DNA from: Homarus americanus
Taxonomy: Eukaryota; Arthropoda; Malacostraca; Decapoda; Nephropidae
Reading direction: 5' to 3'
Assembly (NCBI RefSeq): GCF_018991925.1
Contig: NW_024736071.1
Span: forward strand, 12,636,282 to 12,700,281
Length of the DNA: 64,000 nt
The translations under genes were made by a program, and so were the position numbers. The notes below the pieces were generated by a model. That model had not been told where the DNA came from and made no database searches. It saw only the letters and a list, made by a program, of their open reading frames with translations. Shown here piece by piece: positions 22,870 through 34,299 of this stretch (its first letter is position 1; each line of letters opens with the position of its first letter).

Positions 22870-24117
22870 ACGCCACAACACACTCTACGTAACTTTACCT
22901 AACACACACTTAACACAACCTTCCTCCTCCACCTAACACACACTTAACACAACCTTCCTCCTCCACCTAACACATACTTAACACAACCTTCCTCCTCCAC
23001 CGAACACACACTTAACACAACCTTCCTCCTTCACCTAACACACACTTAACACAACCTTCCTCCTCCACCTAACACATACTTAACACAACCTTCCTCCTCC
23101 ACCTAACACATACTTAACACAACCTTCCTCCTCCACCGAACACACACTTAACACAACCTTCCTCCTTCACCTAACACATACTTAACACAACCTTCCTCCT
23201 CCACCTAACACACACTTAACACAACAGCCCTCACTCACCTAACACACACATAACACAACCTTCCTCATCACCTAACACACATAACAACCTTCCTCCTCCC
23301 CTAACACCACATTTATCCTCCACCAACACACTTAACACAACCTTCCTCATCCACCTAACACACACTTAACACAACAGCCCCATCCTCCACTAACACACAT
23401 AACACAACCTTCCTCCATCACCTAACACACACATAACACAGCCTTCCTCCTCCACCTAACACATACTTAACACAACCTTCCCTCCTCCACCTAACACACC
23501 TTAACTAACCTTCCTCACTATTTCTTACATACTTAACACAACCTTCTCTCACCTAACACATGCTTAACACAACTTCCTCACTCCACCTAACACACATAAC
23601 ACAGCCCCATCCTCCACCTAACACACACTTAACACAACAACTATCACTCACCTAACACACATAACACCAACCTTCATCATCCACCTATTTTATGCTTAAC
23701 ACCAGCAACACCATCACTCCACCCCTAACACATACTTAACACAGCAACCATCATCACCTAACACCATGTAACACAACCCCATCATCCTGCCTAACACATA
23801 CTTAACCTGACCTTCATATCACCTAACTTTTGCACTTAACACAACCTTCCATATTCACCTAACACATATAACACATCTTCCTCCTCCACCCCAACACATA
23901 AACACAACCTTCCTCCTCCACCTAATACACACTTAACACACACTTCCTCCTCCACCTAACACACACTTCCTCCTCCATCTAACACACACTTAACACAACC
24001 TTCCTCCTCCACCTAACACACACTTAACACACACTTCCTCCTCCACCTAACACACACTTCCTCCTCCACCTAACACATACTTAACACACACTTCCTCCTC
24101 CATCTAACACACACTTT
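22870..24117. repeat. 34-bp minisatellite, ACCTAACACACACTTAAC / AACCTTCCTCCTCC
   Basis: About 35 units over 1.25 kb. The edges are well conserved (22910-23210 and 23880-24110). The middle, about 23270-23870, is eroded with indels and local word loss. Confidence 0.97.
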
Positions 24118-24119
24118 AC

Positions 24120-24320
24120 AGGTAAATTTACAGTATCACAATTCCTTAACAGTACAATTTCAACGGTATAGTCATTACATAATTTGTTCACAGTATAATT
24201 TGTAAAATATTCAGTGTACATCACGAGTATATTCACTGTATAATTTCTACATTAGAGTCACTACAAAATTTATTCATTGTGTTCAGTGCAAATTTCTACA
24301 AGCTATTCACATGATAATTT
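24120..24320. repeat. degenerate ~45-bp ACAGTATAATTT tandem
   Basis: Words such as CAGTATAATTTGTA, CTGTATAATTTCTAC and CAAATTTCTACA recur at 35-50 bp spacing with TTCAC or TTCAGTG spacers. Confidence 0.55.
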
Positions 24321-24475
24321 CCGCGTTTAATGTATAGTACTGCAGTCGGCGGCTTGGTTCTGTACATTCTCGCCTACTGAAATACTATACCATATGAACG
24401 TATACCGGCACTCGTACATTACATCACTGCCATGCTCCAGACGTGTTCACTTGTCTCGTGTAGGTCTCTTGTTAT

Positions 24476-24477
<2 letters not shown>

Positions 24478-24507
<30 letters not shown>
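24478..24507. repeat. (AC)n microsatellite
   Basis: About 14 AC dinucleotides. Confidence 0.95.
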
Positions 24508-24509
<2 letters not shown>

Positions 24510-24649
24510 CTCTCACCATGGCGAAGAAGCTCAAAGTGGCGGCCCTGAATTTCTCATGGAAAGAAATTCTTGTCGAACATGTTTAATAGTTGCCATGTCA
24601 GCGAATCACAGAGCTCTTTGGCTGGGGGGAGGGAGGAGGGGGCATTCAT

Positions 24650-24705
24650 TTCAACCAATCACTTGCTCCCCGGGTGACGTCACTAATCATTTACGTCACT
24701 CTTCC
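24650..24705. promoter_or_regulatory. CCAAT plus double CRE-like cluster
   Basis: Within 50 bp lie CCAAT at 24655, a full palindromic CRE TGACGTCA at 24675-24682, a second half-conserved TTACGTCA at 24691-24698, and an ETS-like CTTCCTG. Known binding families would be NF-Y, CREB/ATF and ETS. No downstream gene was identified, so promoter function is only inferred. Confidence 0.35.
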
Positions 24706-24789
24706 TGTCAAAACAATACACATTACAGTTGGACTTTGTTCACCTATAAGTCCTGTGTTCCTGTTATTGTTGGTCCACAATGCTTGGAT

Positions 24790-25132
24790 AACATCTGTAG
24801 CGCCGCGTCAATCATCATCAACGACATCAATAATCACCACCACACGCGTCATCATCATCAATCGACATCAATAATCGCCTCCTCACGCGACGTCAACATC
24901 AACAATCGCCTCCTCACGCGTCGTCAACATCAACAATCGCCTCCTCACGCGTCGTCAACATCAACAATCGCCTCCTCACGCGTCGTCAACATCAACAATC
25001 GCCTCCTCACGCGTCGTCAACATCAACAATCGCCTCCTCACGCGTCGTCAACATCAACAATCGCTTCCTCACGCGTCGTCAACATCAACAATCGCCTCCT
25101 CACGCAACGTCAACATCAATAATCGCCAAGAA
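24790..25132. repeat. 31-bp minisatellite with ACAATCGCCTCCTCACGCG
   Basis: Nine or ten units. Positions 24901 and 24932 start identical words, fixing the period at 31 bp. Since 31 is not a multiple of 3, translation cycles through three frames every 93 bp, giving the stop-free but spurious 242-codon frame from 24394. Confidence 0.96.
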
Positions 25133-25617
25133 CATTAAGAGTAAATAAGGCTTGACGATCAGAAAGACAGACAGACAGACAGACAGACTGCACGTTGAGA
25201 AGTAATTAACAAATTGACAGAAGGCTTAAATATATACAAGTATTAACAGCAACATTATTTATCTATATCACTCCACCGATATTTCATTGTTTCTGTATAC
25301 AGACGTTTACTTACAAACAAAAACAATAACAAATACACCTCATATGATCACAGTTACATCAAATTTCTTCACAAGGACTGTTTATACATCTGTCTTTTTC
25401 CTTCCTAAGTCTTGTCACAGGAGGGAAAAGTTACGTATTGTTAACAAACATCTTGGAAGTTTAAGTCTCCGTCAGTAGTCGAGATCTTGGCTACTGACGG
25501 GGGTGACGGGGGGTAGGGTATAATTCGTGTACACAGTGAAATTTTTCTCTCAAAGAGTCCAGTTACTGTGAGAAAACTCCTAAATAAACACATCACCTTC
25601 CTCCTGTAGACAACCCT

Positions 25618-25620
<3 letters not shown>
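25133..25620. other. unique DNA with (ACAG)n
   Basis: Contains a short (ACAG)n run at about 25166-25187. No gene was recognised. Confidence 0.5.
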
Positions 25621-25624
<4 letters not shown>

Positions 25625-25654
<30 letters not shown>

Positions 25655-26642
25655 CACCTCCTCACAAACAATGCACACCCTCCTTTCACACACACACCGC
25701 CCTCCCCCCACACACGCCCTCCCCCCTCACCACACACGCCCTCCTCTCCACACACGCACGTCCCCCTCTCACACACACACGCCCCCCCTCACACACACGC
25801 CCTCCCCTCACACACACGCCCTCCCCCACACGCCTCTCACACACGCCCTCCTCACACCGCCTCCTCACACACACGCCTCCCCTCACACACGTCCCCCTCT
25901 CACGTCCCCCTCTCACCCGCCCTCCCTCACACACACACGCCCTCCCTCCACACACACCGCCCTCCCCTCCCCCACACACACGCCCTCCCTCTCCCCCCAC
26001 CCTCCCCTCACACACACCAAATCCTCCCTCACACACACATCCTCCCCCTCACACACACGCCGTCCCCCTCTCACACACACGTCCCCCTCTCCCACACACA
26101 CACGTCCCCTCTCACACACACACGCCTCCTCACGCCCTCCCCTCTCACACACAGGCACGCCCTCCTCTCCACCTGAGCACGCCCTCCTCTCACACAGGCA
26201 CGCCCTCCTCTCCCACAGGCACGCCCTCCTCTCACACAGGCACGGCCTCTCTCTCACACAGGCACGCCCTCCTCTCTCACACAGGCGCCCTCCTCTCACC
26301 AGAGCACGCCCTCCTCTCACACAGGCACGCCCCCTCCTCTCACCGGCACGCCCTCCTCTCACACAGGCACGCCCTCCTCTCACACAGGCACGCCCTCCTC
26401 TCACACAGGCACGCCCTCCTCACACAGGCACGCCCTCTCTCCACAGGCACGCCCTCCTCTCCACACACGCACGCCCTCCTCTCACACAGGCACGCCCTCC
26501 TCTCACACACACACCCTCCTCTCACACACGCACACCCGCCTCCTCTCTCACCGCACGCCCTCCTCTCCACACACACACACGCCCCCCCTCTCACACAGGC
26601 ACGCCCTCCTCTCACCAGGCACGCCCTCCTCTCACACAGGCA
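25625..26642. repeat. (AC)n then 21-bp minisatellite, ACACAGGCACGCCCTCCTCT
   Basis: Starts as AC, becomes CACACGCCCTCCCCT variants, and settles after 26150 on a ~21-bp CACAGGCACGCCCTCCTCT unit. The 358-codon frame is a repeat artefact. Confidence 0.95.
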
Positions 26643-26769
26643 CACATACAGTTTTCATGCATTTATCCGGACGCTGTCTCCCCTGCACCGCCCTATTTAC
26701 ATATAGATGTGCATATATATCAACCCAATATTGGGGTTGTTGGTTGACTAAATGGAACAGCTACCACCT

Positions 26770-27005
26770 GACCCCACCATACCTATGTGACCTGTCCGCC
26801 GGTACCAGTGAAGTTGCCTCAGTACCACAACTCCTGTGACCTGCCCGCCAATACCTGTCAGATTACCTCTAGTACCATAACACCTGTGACCTGCCCGCCG
26901 ATACCTGTAAGATTACCTCTAGTACCACAACACCTGTGACCTACCCGCCGATACCTGTAAGATTACCTCTAGTACCACAACGCCTGTGACCTCCCCAGCC
27001 GGTAC
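26770..27005. repeat. ~50-bp minisatellite, about 4.5 units
   Basis: Units include ACCTGTGACCTGCCCGCC, GATACCTGTAAGATTACC and TCTAGTACCACAAC. Confidence 0.92.
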
Positions 27006-27874
27006 CTCTAGTAGTAACCATACATTTCTTACACCTAACAACACTGAATAAATACAGTACTTCCCTAAAATTTCGTCACGGGTTTGGTGAGCAAGAAGCC
27101 TCAGTAATAACGATGACACCGATACCTGTGGTTGATACTATAATTAGGTAAGTAAGATAAATTCAAGGTAAAGACTACGGCTCGGTAATATAATCCCAAC
27201 CCATTATTGGTAGCAACTCAGTAAGATATAAATTGATAAGTCACAAAAATTGGAGAAGTTGCTGTTGATAAAAATACATATAGTGATGCACAATTTGTCT
27301 AGTCTACCTTCTTCATCCGCTTTGTTCCTATGGTGATGAGACTATTGCTACATGACCAGGTGAATGAGGTGAGAAATGGTCAAACTTGTCAATTTAATCT
27401 CTAATGAAAATTCTGTTAAAAAACCTGTAAATTCAGAGATACATTACCGTCAATGAGTAAATTCTTCACCCACATTAAACCTCGACATACATTTGAAATG
27501 GACATCAAAAAGCTGTGTCTTAAGAGCTGTTAATTGGATTCCCGAGGCACACTGGGTACGATGTTGCTGCGCCAGTCACCATCTTGGATTACCTAAACAA
27601 GCTAACTGGGATATTTTCTCTTTTTTTTTGGGGGGGGAGGGGCAGGGGTATTTATTTCTTATTGCTTAAGAGGATACAAGGTACAGGTGGTGAACTGCTC
27701 TCTCAAACACTCAAGTCTTTATCATGTTGACAGCTGTTATGTTTCACTCCCTGGTGCAACATGTAACTCTCACCTTGTGACTACAGTGACGAAGGCAGCG
27801 TTACATGTTATCTGGTTACATGATGAAAGCAAATCAATGGAATGACTGGAACTACGAGTAAAATGCAACCTCGT
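27006..27874. other. unique DNA, nothing recognised
   Basis: About 870 bp of mixed-composition sequence with a G-run at 27640-27655. No gene or RNA was identified. Confidence 0.55.
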
Positions 27875-28385
27875 GTGTGGGTGCGTGGCGTGTGCGTGCG
27901 TGTGTTCGTGCGTGCGTGTGTGTTCATGCGTGCGTGTGTGTTTGTTCGTGCGTGCGTGTGTGCGTGCGTTGTGTTCGTGCGTGCGTGTGTGTGTTCGTGC
28001 GTGCGTGTGTTTCATGCGTGCGTGCGTGTGTGTGTGTGTGTTCGTGCGTGCGTGTGTTCGTGCGTGCGTGTGTGTTTCGTGCGTGCGCTGGCTGCGTGCC
28101 GTGCGTGCGTGTTTCGTGCGTGCGTGTGTGCGTGCGTGCGTTTTGCTCGTGCGTGCGTTTATGCGTGTGTGCGTTTGTGTGCGTGCGTTTTTTCGTGCGT
28201 GCGTGCGTTTGTTCGTGCGTGCGTGCGTTTGTTCGTGCGTGCGTGCGTTATTCGTGCGTCGTGCGTTTGTTCGTGCGTGCGTGCGTTGTGCGTTTGTTCG
28301 TGCGTGCGTTTGTTCGTGCGTGCGTGGGTGGGTTCGTGCGTGGATTCGTGCTTGCGTGCGTGTTTGCGTGCGCGTGTTTGCGTGC

Positions 28386-28430
<45 letters not shown>
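27875..28430. repeat. (GTGC)n / GTTCGTGCGTGC minisatellite and (GT)n
   Basis: GTGCGTGC with TTCGTGC interruptions for 510 bp, ending in about 20 GT. All three + frames are open and Cys/Val/Arg-rich because of the repeat. Confidence 0.97.
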
Positions 28431-28431
<1 letters not shown>

Positions 28432-28595
28432 TCGAGTCGTAACTGTAACTAACTACAGCGTTATGTAGAGCAAGTGATCATCCTTGAAACGTGTTACCTG
28501 ACAGTCGACTTCTCAGGGACAACCACTACTTGACCACCAACTCTCCAGTCACCTAAGCTGACCTAACTTGATATAATAACACCAATCGTATATGC

Positions 28596-28668
28596 TTCCC
28601 TAACTTAATAAATGCAAACTTAACATAATGAACGCAAACTTAACATATTGAACGCAAACTTCCAGCTA
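28596..28668. repeat. ~22-bp tandem, AATGAACGCAAACTTAACAT
   Basis: Three and a half units. A GGTTA patch follows at about 28765-28788. Confidence 0.8.
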
Positions 28669-29020
28669 TAGATAATGACAGGTAAACTACCCAACATGAC
28701 ACGGGTAGCGGAGGCCGGAGCAAAGGTGAGCTAGACGGGGCCCCTACCATCCACTGGCAAAGTAAGGTTGGGTTGGGTTAGGTTAGGCTCATTAACTTAG
28801 TGTAAACAAGTGAGATAAATACCAAGCGAATTCCGTGAACCTCCAGGTAAGGACTGTGGCATCATTAGCATACAAACACCCAGGTGGTATAACCCTCCCA
28901 ACCTCATTTTCCCCTCTGGATTAACCTTTGCAATTATATAATTAACTAAGGACGAGGGAGGAAAAGCAGTAGAGGCGCAAAAGAGATGAAGGTACGAGGA
29001 AAGACTTACTGGAGATATAT
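28669..29020. other. unique DNA, nothing recognised
   Basis: A unique spacer. No gene was seen. Confidence 0.5.
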
Positions 29021-29024
29021 TGTT

Positions 29025-29892
29025 GAACGCCTACGTGTGGGTGGGCTGTGTTGAACGCCTACGTGTGGGTGGGCTGTGTTGAACGCCTACGTGTGGGTGG
29101 GCTGTGTTGAACGCCTACGTGTGGGTGGGCTGTTGAACGCCTACGTGTGGGTGGGCTGTGTTGAACGCCTAGTGTGGGCTGTTGAACGCCTAAGTGTGGG
29201 TGGGCTGTGTTGAACGCCTAGGGTGGGTGGGCTGTGTTGAACGCCTAGTGTGGGTGGGCTGTGTTGAACGCCTAAGTGTGGGTGGGCTGTGTTGAACGTA
29301 AGTGTGGGTGGGCTGTGTTGAACGCCTAAGTGTGGGTGGGCTGTGTTGAACGCCTAAGTGTGGGTGGGCTGTGTGAACGCCTAAGTGTGGGTGGGCTGTG
29401 TGAACGCCTAAGTGTGGGTGGGCTGTGTTGAACGCCTAAGTGGGTGGGTGTGGTTTGGGTGGGCTGTGTTGAACGCCTAAGTGGGTGGGCTGTGTTGAAC
29501 GCCTATGTGGGTGGGCTGTGTTGAACGCCTAAGTGTGGGTGGGCTGTGTTGAACGCCTAAGTGTGGGTGGGCTGTTGAACGCCTAGTGTGGGTGGGCTGT
29601 GTTGAACGCCTAAGTGTGGGTGGGCTGTGTTGAACGCCTAAGTGTGGGTGGGCTGTGTTGAACATACGTGTGGGTGGGGCTGTGTTGAACGCCTACGTGT
29701 GGGTGGGCTGTGTTGTGAACGCCTACCACGTGTGGTGGGCTGTGTTGAACGCCTACATTCTGGGTGGGCTGTGTTGAACACTTACGTGTGGGTGGGCTGT
29801 GTTGAACGCCTACGTGTGGGTGGGCTGTGTTGAACATACGTGTGGGTGGATTGTGTTGAACGCCTAAGTGTGGGTGGGCTGTGTTGAACGCC
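29025..29892. repeat. 28-bp minisatellite, GTGTGGGTGGGCTGTGTTG / AACGCCTAC
   Basis: About 31 units in 0.87 kb. Two variant classes, GCCTACGTG and GCCTAAGTG, cluster separately: C-type at both ends and A-type in the middle. Confidence 0.97.
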
Positions 29893-30010
29893 AAACCTAA
29901 TATAGTTTACCGTAACATAACCAAACCCATCTAACCTAACCCAATCAAACCGAATACTGTATAACCTAATTTAGAGTAAGCCTAACAACCTAACCTAACC
30001 CAACCCATGT
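29893..30010. repeat. degenerate CCTAA/AACCC pentamer patch
   Basis: Words such as CATCTAACCTAACCCAATC and CCTAACCTAACCCAACCC. Telomere-like and interstitial. Confidence 0.75.
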
Positions 30011-30530
30011 AGCATTTAATCATCACCTGAAATGAGCTGCAATGTGCAGCGTTTATTCTTCAGGTGACCCATTCATATATATATATATATATTTGTGCGT
30101 GCGTGGGGCCAAAATACATGATCAAATACTTGTGTTCCTCTGTAAACGTGAGAGAAAACAATACATTATTTAATAACATACCTACAGTATAATACCAGCA
30201 CTCCTCCTCAACTATGAAGGAGAGGAGAACTTACAAAATCTTTTCAAACTACCCGAGCGTTCCTCCACATGCCGGAAGGAACACAATCTACTTAGCTGAA
30301 AACAAAATAATGTTCTTCAGCAAGCGTGTTTACTGATGGGCCTAACGTGGGGAAAGAACTCTACATGGAGAACAGGTAAGGTGAACGACGTGGAGAACAG
30401 TGGGTGTGGGTCAACTTAGGTCAAAGAGCAGGTAACCTTTATCGGTGCCTCATTGAGATGGCTTCTCATTTTCACACCTGTACAGGTGTATTGCAGTTAT
30501 AGGTCTTCTGCTGTCCTGTGTTAAGTGCGA
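30011..30530. other. unique DNA, nothing recognised
   Basis: A short AT run lies at 30075-30092. No gene was recognised. Confidence 0.5.
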
Positions 30531-30588
30531 ATGTGTGTGTTGCATATGTGTGTGTGTGTGTGTGTGTGTTGCGTGTGTGTGTGTGTGT

Positions 30589-30677
<89 letters not shown>

Positions 30678-30690
30678 GTGTGTGTGTGTT

Positions 30691-30746
<56 letters not shown>

Positions 30747-30823
30747 GTTTACATATGTGTGTTGCATATGTGTGTGTTGCATATGTGTGTGTTGCATGTG
30801 TGTGTGTGTGTGTGTGTGTGTTT
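30531..30823. repeat. compound (GT)n-(AT)n-(GT)n microsatellite
   Basis: GT blocks with GTTGCATAT spacers flank about 78 bp of AT at 30594-30672. The GTGTGTTGCATAT word repeats on both sides. Confidence 0.95.
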
Positions 30824-30864
30824 TAACAATAACATCAATGAAAATAATAGTAATAACAACAATA

Positions 30865-31020
30865 ATAACAATAATATCGGTTTATTAACGCTTTGACGGG
30901 CGGGGATTTCTCTCAGCTGAACAAAATCGTTGGCCCTATAAAGGGGTAAACAAACACGGTGGCCATAAGCTTAAAACAGACAATGGCATAAGGGTACATA
31001 CATAATCTGTAATGACAAGG
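30865..31020 (-). mobile_element. retroelement 3' tail family, copy B
   Basis: On the minus strand this ends GTTAATAAACCG followed by TTATT-rich sequence, like the block at 12235-12350. Both also share ATGTATGTA and a TTT-AGCTT segment upstream. Both lie beside a GT microsatellite. No coding frame was seen. Confidence 0.45.
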
Positions 31021-31094
31021 GGGAGGGAATTATTTAACGAGGAATTTCAACACAGTTACAGCACAAAAGTGAGACTGACAAGGAGAATATATTA

Positions 31095-31700
31095 GCGTTG
31101 AATGAGTGTTTGTGTGTTGAGTATGTGGATGCTGAATGTGTGTTCAGTGTTTGTGTGTTGAGTATGTGGATGTTGAATGTGTGTGTGTTGAGTGTTCGTG
31201 TGCTGAGTATGTGAATGTTGAATGTGTGTGTTAAGTATGTGAATGTTGAATGTGTGTGTTGAGTATGTGAATGTTGAATGTGTGTGTTGAGTGTTTGTGT
31301 GTTGAGTATGTGGATGTTGAATGTGTGTGTTGAGTATGTGGATGTTGAATGTGTATGTGCCCACTGTTTGTGTTAAATATGTGGATGTTGAATGTGGATG
31401 TGTTCAGTGTTGTGTTGAGTATGTGGATGTTGAATGTGGATGTGTTAAGTGTTTGTGTTGAGTGTTTGTGTTGAGTAAGTGGATGTAAAATGGGTTTATG
31501 TTGAGTGTTTGTGTTGAGTGTGTGGATGTTGCATGTGTATGTGTCAAGTGGGCGTGTGTTGAGTGTTTGTGTTGAGTGTGTAGATGTTGAATGTATATGT
31601 GTTGAGTGTGCGCGTGTGTTGAGTTTGTGTGTAGTAGAATATGTGGGTGTTGAGTTTGTGTGTAGAATATATGGATGTTGAGCTTGTGAACGTTGAAAAT
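31095..31700. repeat. ~28-bp minisatellite, GTTGAGTATGTGGATGTTGA
   Basis: Twenty or more units of GTTGAGTATGTGGATGTTGA plus ATGTGTGT, increasingly diverged to the right. Confidence 0.93.
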
Positions 31701-31780
31701 GTGGAGTAGCTTATGTTAATGCTGAATGTGCAAGAGAAGATAACCAACGCCACTCCTTCCCTCAAATAACAAATTATTCC

Positions 31781-31856
31781 CCGGCTAGTATTCGAACCCG
31801 GGACCTGAACGTCCAAGGCCAGTGCTCTAACCACTCGGCCAGATTGGTATCTCAAT
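31781..31856 (-). mobile_element. tRNA-like SINE head
   Basis: On the minus strand, TCTGGCCGAGTGGTTAGAGC is an excellent A box and D arm, and CCCGGGTTCGAATACTAGC is a near-perfect B box 30 bp later. The anticodon arm is imperfect and no matching 3' acceptor strand is present. This supports a SINE rather than a functional tRNA. Confidence 0.75.
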
Positions 31857-31869
31857 TGGATGGGTTATG

Positions 31870-33118
31870 TGAGGAAGCACTTGTCTCTCAAGCGGAGGGT
31901 GAGGGGGGAGAGAAGGAGGGGAGAGAGCGAGGGGGAGAGTTGAGGGGGAAAGCAGGTGGGAGAGAGTGTTAAGGGGTAGAGAGAGTTGAGGGGGAGAGAG
32001 AGAGAGAGAGGAGGAGGGGGGGAGAGAGGAGGGGAGGGGGGAGAGTGAGGGGAGAGAGAGGGGAGAGAGGAGGGGGGAGAGAGTGGGGGGAGAGAGGAGG
32101 GGGGAGAGGAGGGGGGAAGTAGGGGAGAGAGGAGGGGGGAGAGAGAGAGTGAGGGGGGAGAGAGAGAGGTGAGGGGAGAGAGAGAGGTGAGGGGAGGAGA
32201 GAGGAGGGGAGAGAGAGGAGGGGAGAGAGAGGAGGGGGAGAAAGAGGAGGGGGGAGAGAGTGAGGGGAGAGAGTTGGAGGGGGAGGGGGAGTTGAGAGAG
32301 AGTTGAGGGGGAGAGAGAGTTGAGGGGAGAAAGAGTTGAGGGGAGAGAGAGTTGGAGGGGAGAGAGAGTTGAGGGGGGAGAGAGAGTGAGGGGAGAGAGT
32401 GAGGGGAGAGAGAGGAGGGGGAGAGAGAGGAGGGGGAGAGAGTGAGGGGGGGAGAGAGAGTGAGGGGGGAGAGAGAGTCAGGGGGAAAGAGAGGAGGGGG
32501 GAGAGGGAGAGTGAGGGGGGAGAGAGAGTGAGATGGGAGAGGGAGGGGAGAGAGAAGGGGGAGAGAGAGTGAGGGGGAGAGAAAGGGGGGTGAAGGGAGG
32601 GGGGAGAGAGGAGGGGAGAGAGAGGAGGGGAGAGAGGAGATGGGAGAGAGTGAGGGGGGAGAGAGTGAGGGGAGAGAGGTGGAGAGGAGAGTGTGTGGAG
32701 GGGGGGAGAGGGTGAGGGGAGAGAGGAGAGGGGGGAGAGAAGGGGAGAAAGTGAGGAAGAGAGAGTTGAGGGGAGAGAGAAAGCAGGGGGAGAGAGAGGA
32801 GGAGGGAGTGATTGGAGGAGAGCTGGTGATGGTAGAGAGCAGAGAAGGTAAAGGGAGGATAGTTGGTCACGGTGGGGAGGAGAGAGGGTGACGGAGGGGA
32901 AGAGAGCTGGTGTTGGAGAGGATAGCTGGTGTTGGAGAGGATAGCTGGTGTTGGTGGAGGGGAAGGGATGAGAGATGGTGGTGGGGAGGAGAGATGGTGG
33001 TGGGGAGGAGAGATGGTGGTGGGGAGGAGAGATGGTGGAGGGGAGGAGAGTTGGTGTTGGTGGAGGGAAGGGGAGCTGGTGTTGGGAAGGGGAGTCAGTG
33101 GTGGAGGGGGTCGGGGAA
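31870..33118 (+). repeat. 1.25-kb GA/GGGGAGAGA polypurine minisatellite
   Basis: Dense GGGGAGAGAGAG units. From about 32890 a 20-22-bp GGGGAGGAGAGATGGTGGTG unit takes over. The 390-codon minus-strand frame is compositional. Confidence 0.96.
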
Positions 33119-33164
33119 TAAAGAGTGGCTAAGGATTTCAAAGGGGAAAAATAAGGAAATTCCT

Positions 33165-33349
33165 CTATTGGCTCTAGTTAAAATACAAAACACGCACACC
33201 AAAAAAAGAAGGCAAACAAAAATCACACAAAAATACACAAAAAACAGATGATAACAACACAAACAAAAACACGTGGAAAGAGAGACAAATAAGATTATAA
33301 AAATAAGAAACAAAAATAAACAAAACAAAAATTACATTCAAATCATTCA
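33165..33349. other. A-rich CAAA-type sequence
   Basis: AAACAAAAA and ACAAAAATA words dominate. No gene was recognised. Confidence 0.5.
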
Positions 33350-33870
33350 AGAAAAAAAGTCGAATATTTTTTTTATCTTTCCGTGATAAAAGAACGTCCA
33401 AAAAAATCCCCAAAACTTCGGCCGCCTAAAAAAAAAAAACCCTAATGAGACGCACGATTCGAGTTTCACAAGTTGTAATGTTTCCTGTTGAATAGAAGAC
33501 GAAAGATTAACTCCCGCGTTCATCCTGTCGAAAAAATTAAAATAAAAAATTGACACATTCTCATTAAGGCAAAACGAAAAATCAACTTCCTCGTTCCTCC
33601 TGCAAATAAAAAAAAATCGACTTATTACCAATATTGCAATATGAAAAATTACCTTCATCTTCCCTCCAGCAAAAAAAAAAATCGACCCGTTATCAATATT
33701 ACAAACGAAAAATTAATCACTTCGTTAATCCTGCAAAAATATATTCGACATTATTAATTCAGGCAAAACGAAGAATTAAATCCCTTGTTCTTCCTGTGAG
33801 AAGAAATAAAAACCGACTTATTGGCAATATTGCAAGAATCGAGTCGAAGAACTTACACGATTTTACGGTT
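33350..33870. repeat. degenerate ~70-80-bp tandem, about six units
   Basis: Each unit passes through AAAAATCGACTTATT, CAATATTGCAA, ACGAAAAATTAA, TCGTTNNTCCTG in that order. Units begin near 33440, 33510, 33590, 33665, 33730 and 33800. Confidence 0.75.
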
Positions 33871-33965
33871 GAGGAATCTTGACTGTTATCTTGGCAATGT
33901 CTGCCATCGTGCCGTGCCGGGCGTGGTTTATCCTGTTATTGCCATGTGATTTTTTTTATAATGCT

Positions 33966-34297
33966 ATACATGTATAACCACGTAACTTACTATGCCACGT
34001 AACTTACTATAATACCACGTAACTTACTAAAATACCACGTAACTTACTGTAAAACCACGTAATTTACAATAAAATCACGTAATTTACAATAAAATCACGT
34101 AACTTACTATAATACCACGTAACTTACAATAATACCACGTAACTTACTATAATACCACGTAACTTACTATAATACCACATAACTTACGAAAATACCACGT
34201 AACTTACTGTAAAACCACGTAATTTACAATAAAATCACGTAATTTACAATAAAATCACGTAACTTACTATAATACCACGTAACTTACTGCAAAACCA
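33966..34297. repeat. 20-bp minisatellite AATACCACGTAACTTACTAT with 160-bp higher-order repeat
   Basis: About 16 units. The ordered run of variant units starting at 34031 recurs from 34191, an offset of exactly 160 bp or eight units. Confidence 0.95.
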
Positions 34298-34299
34298 GG

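Noticed and set aside
24394..25122. 242-codon open frame
   Set aside because: Most of it is the 31-bp minisatellite read through three frames in turn; no domain outside the repeat.
25671..26747. 358-codon Pro/Thr/His-rich frame
   Set aside because: In-phase reading of the 21-bp ACAGGCACGCCCTCCTCT repeat.
27842..28468. Cys-rich frames that look like disulphide-rich secreted peptides
   Set aside because: All three frames are open because GTGCGTGC repeats lack stops; no signal peptide and no fixed cysteine framework.
31781..31856. Functional tRNA gene with good A and B boxes
   Set aside because: Acceptor and anticodon stems do not close and no T-run terminator follows; read as a SINE head.
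31969..33141. 390-codon minus-strand Ser/Pro/Leu-rich frame
   Set aside because: It is the complement of a polypurine tract and lacks any non-repeat domain.
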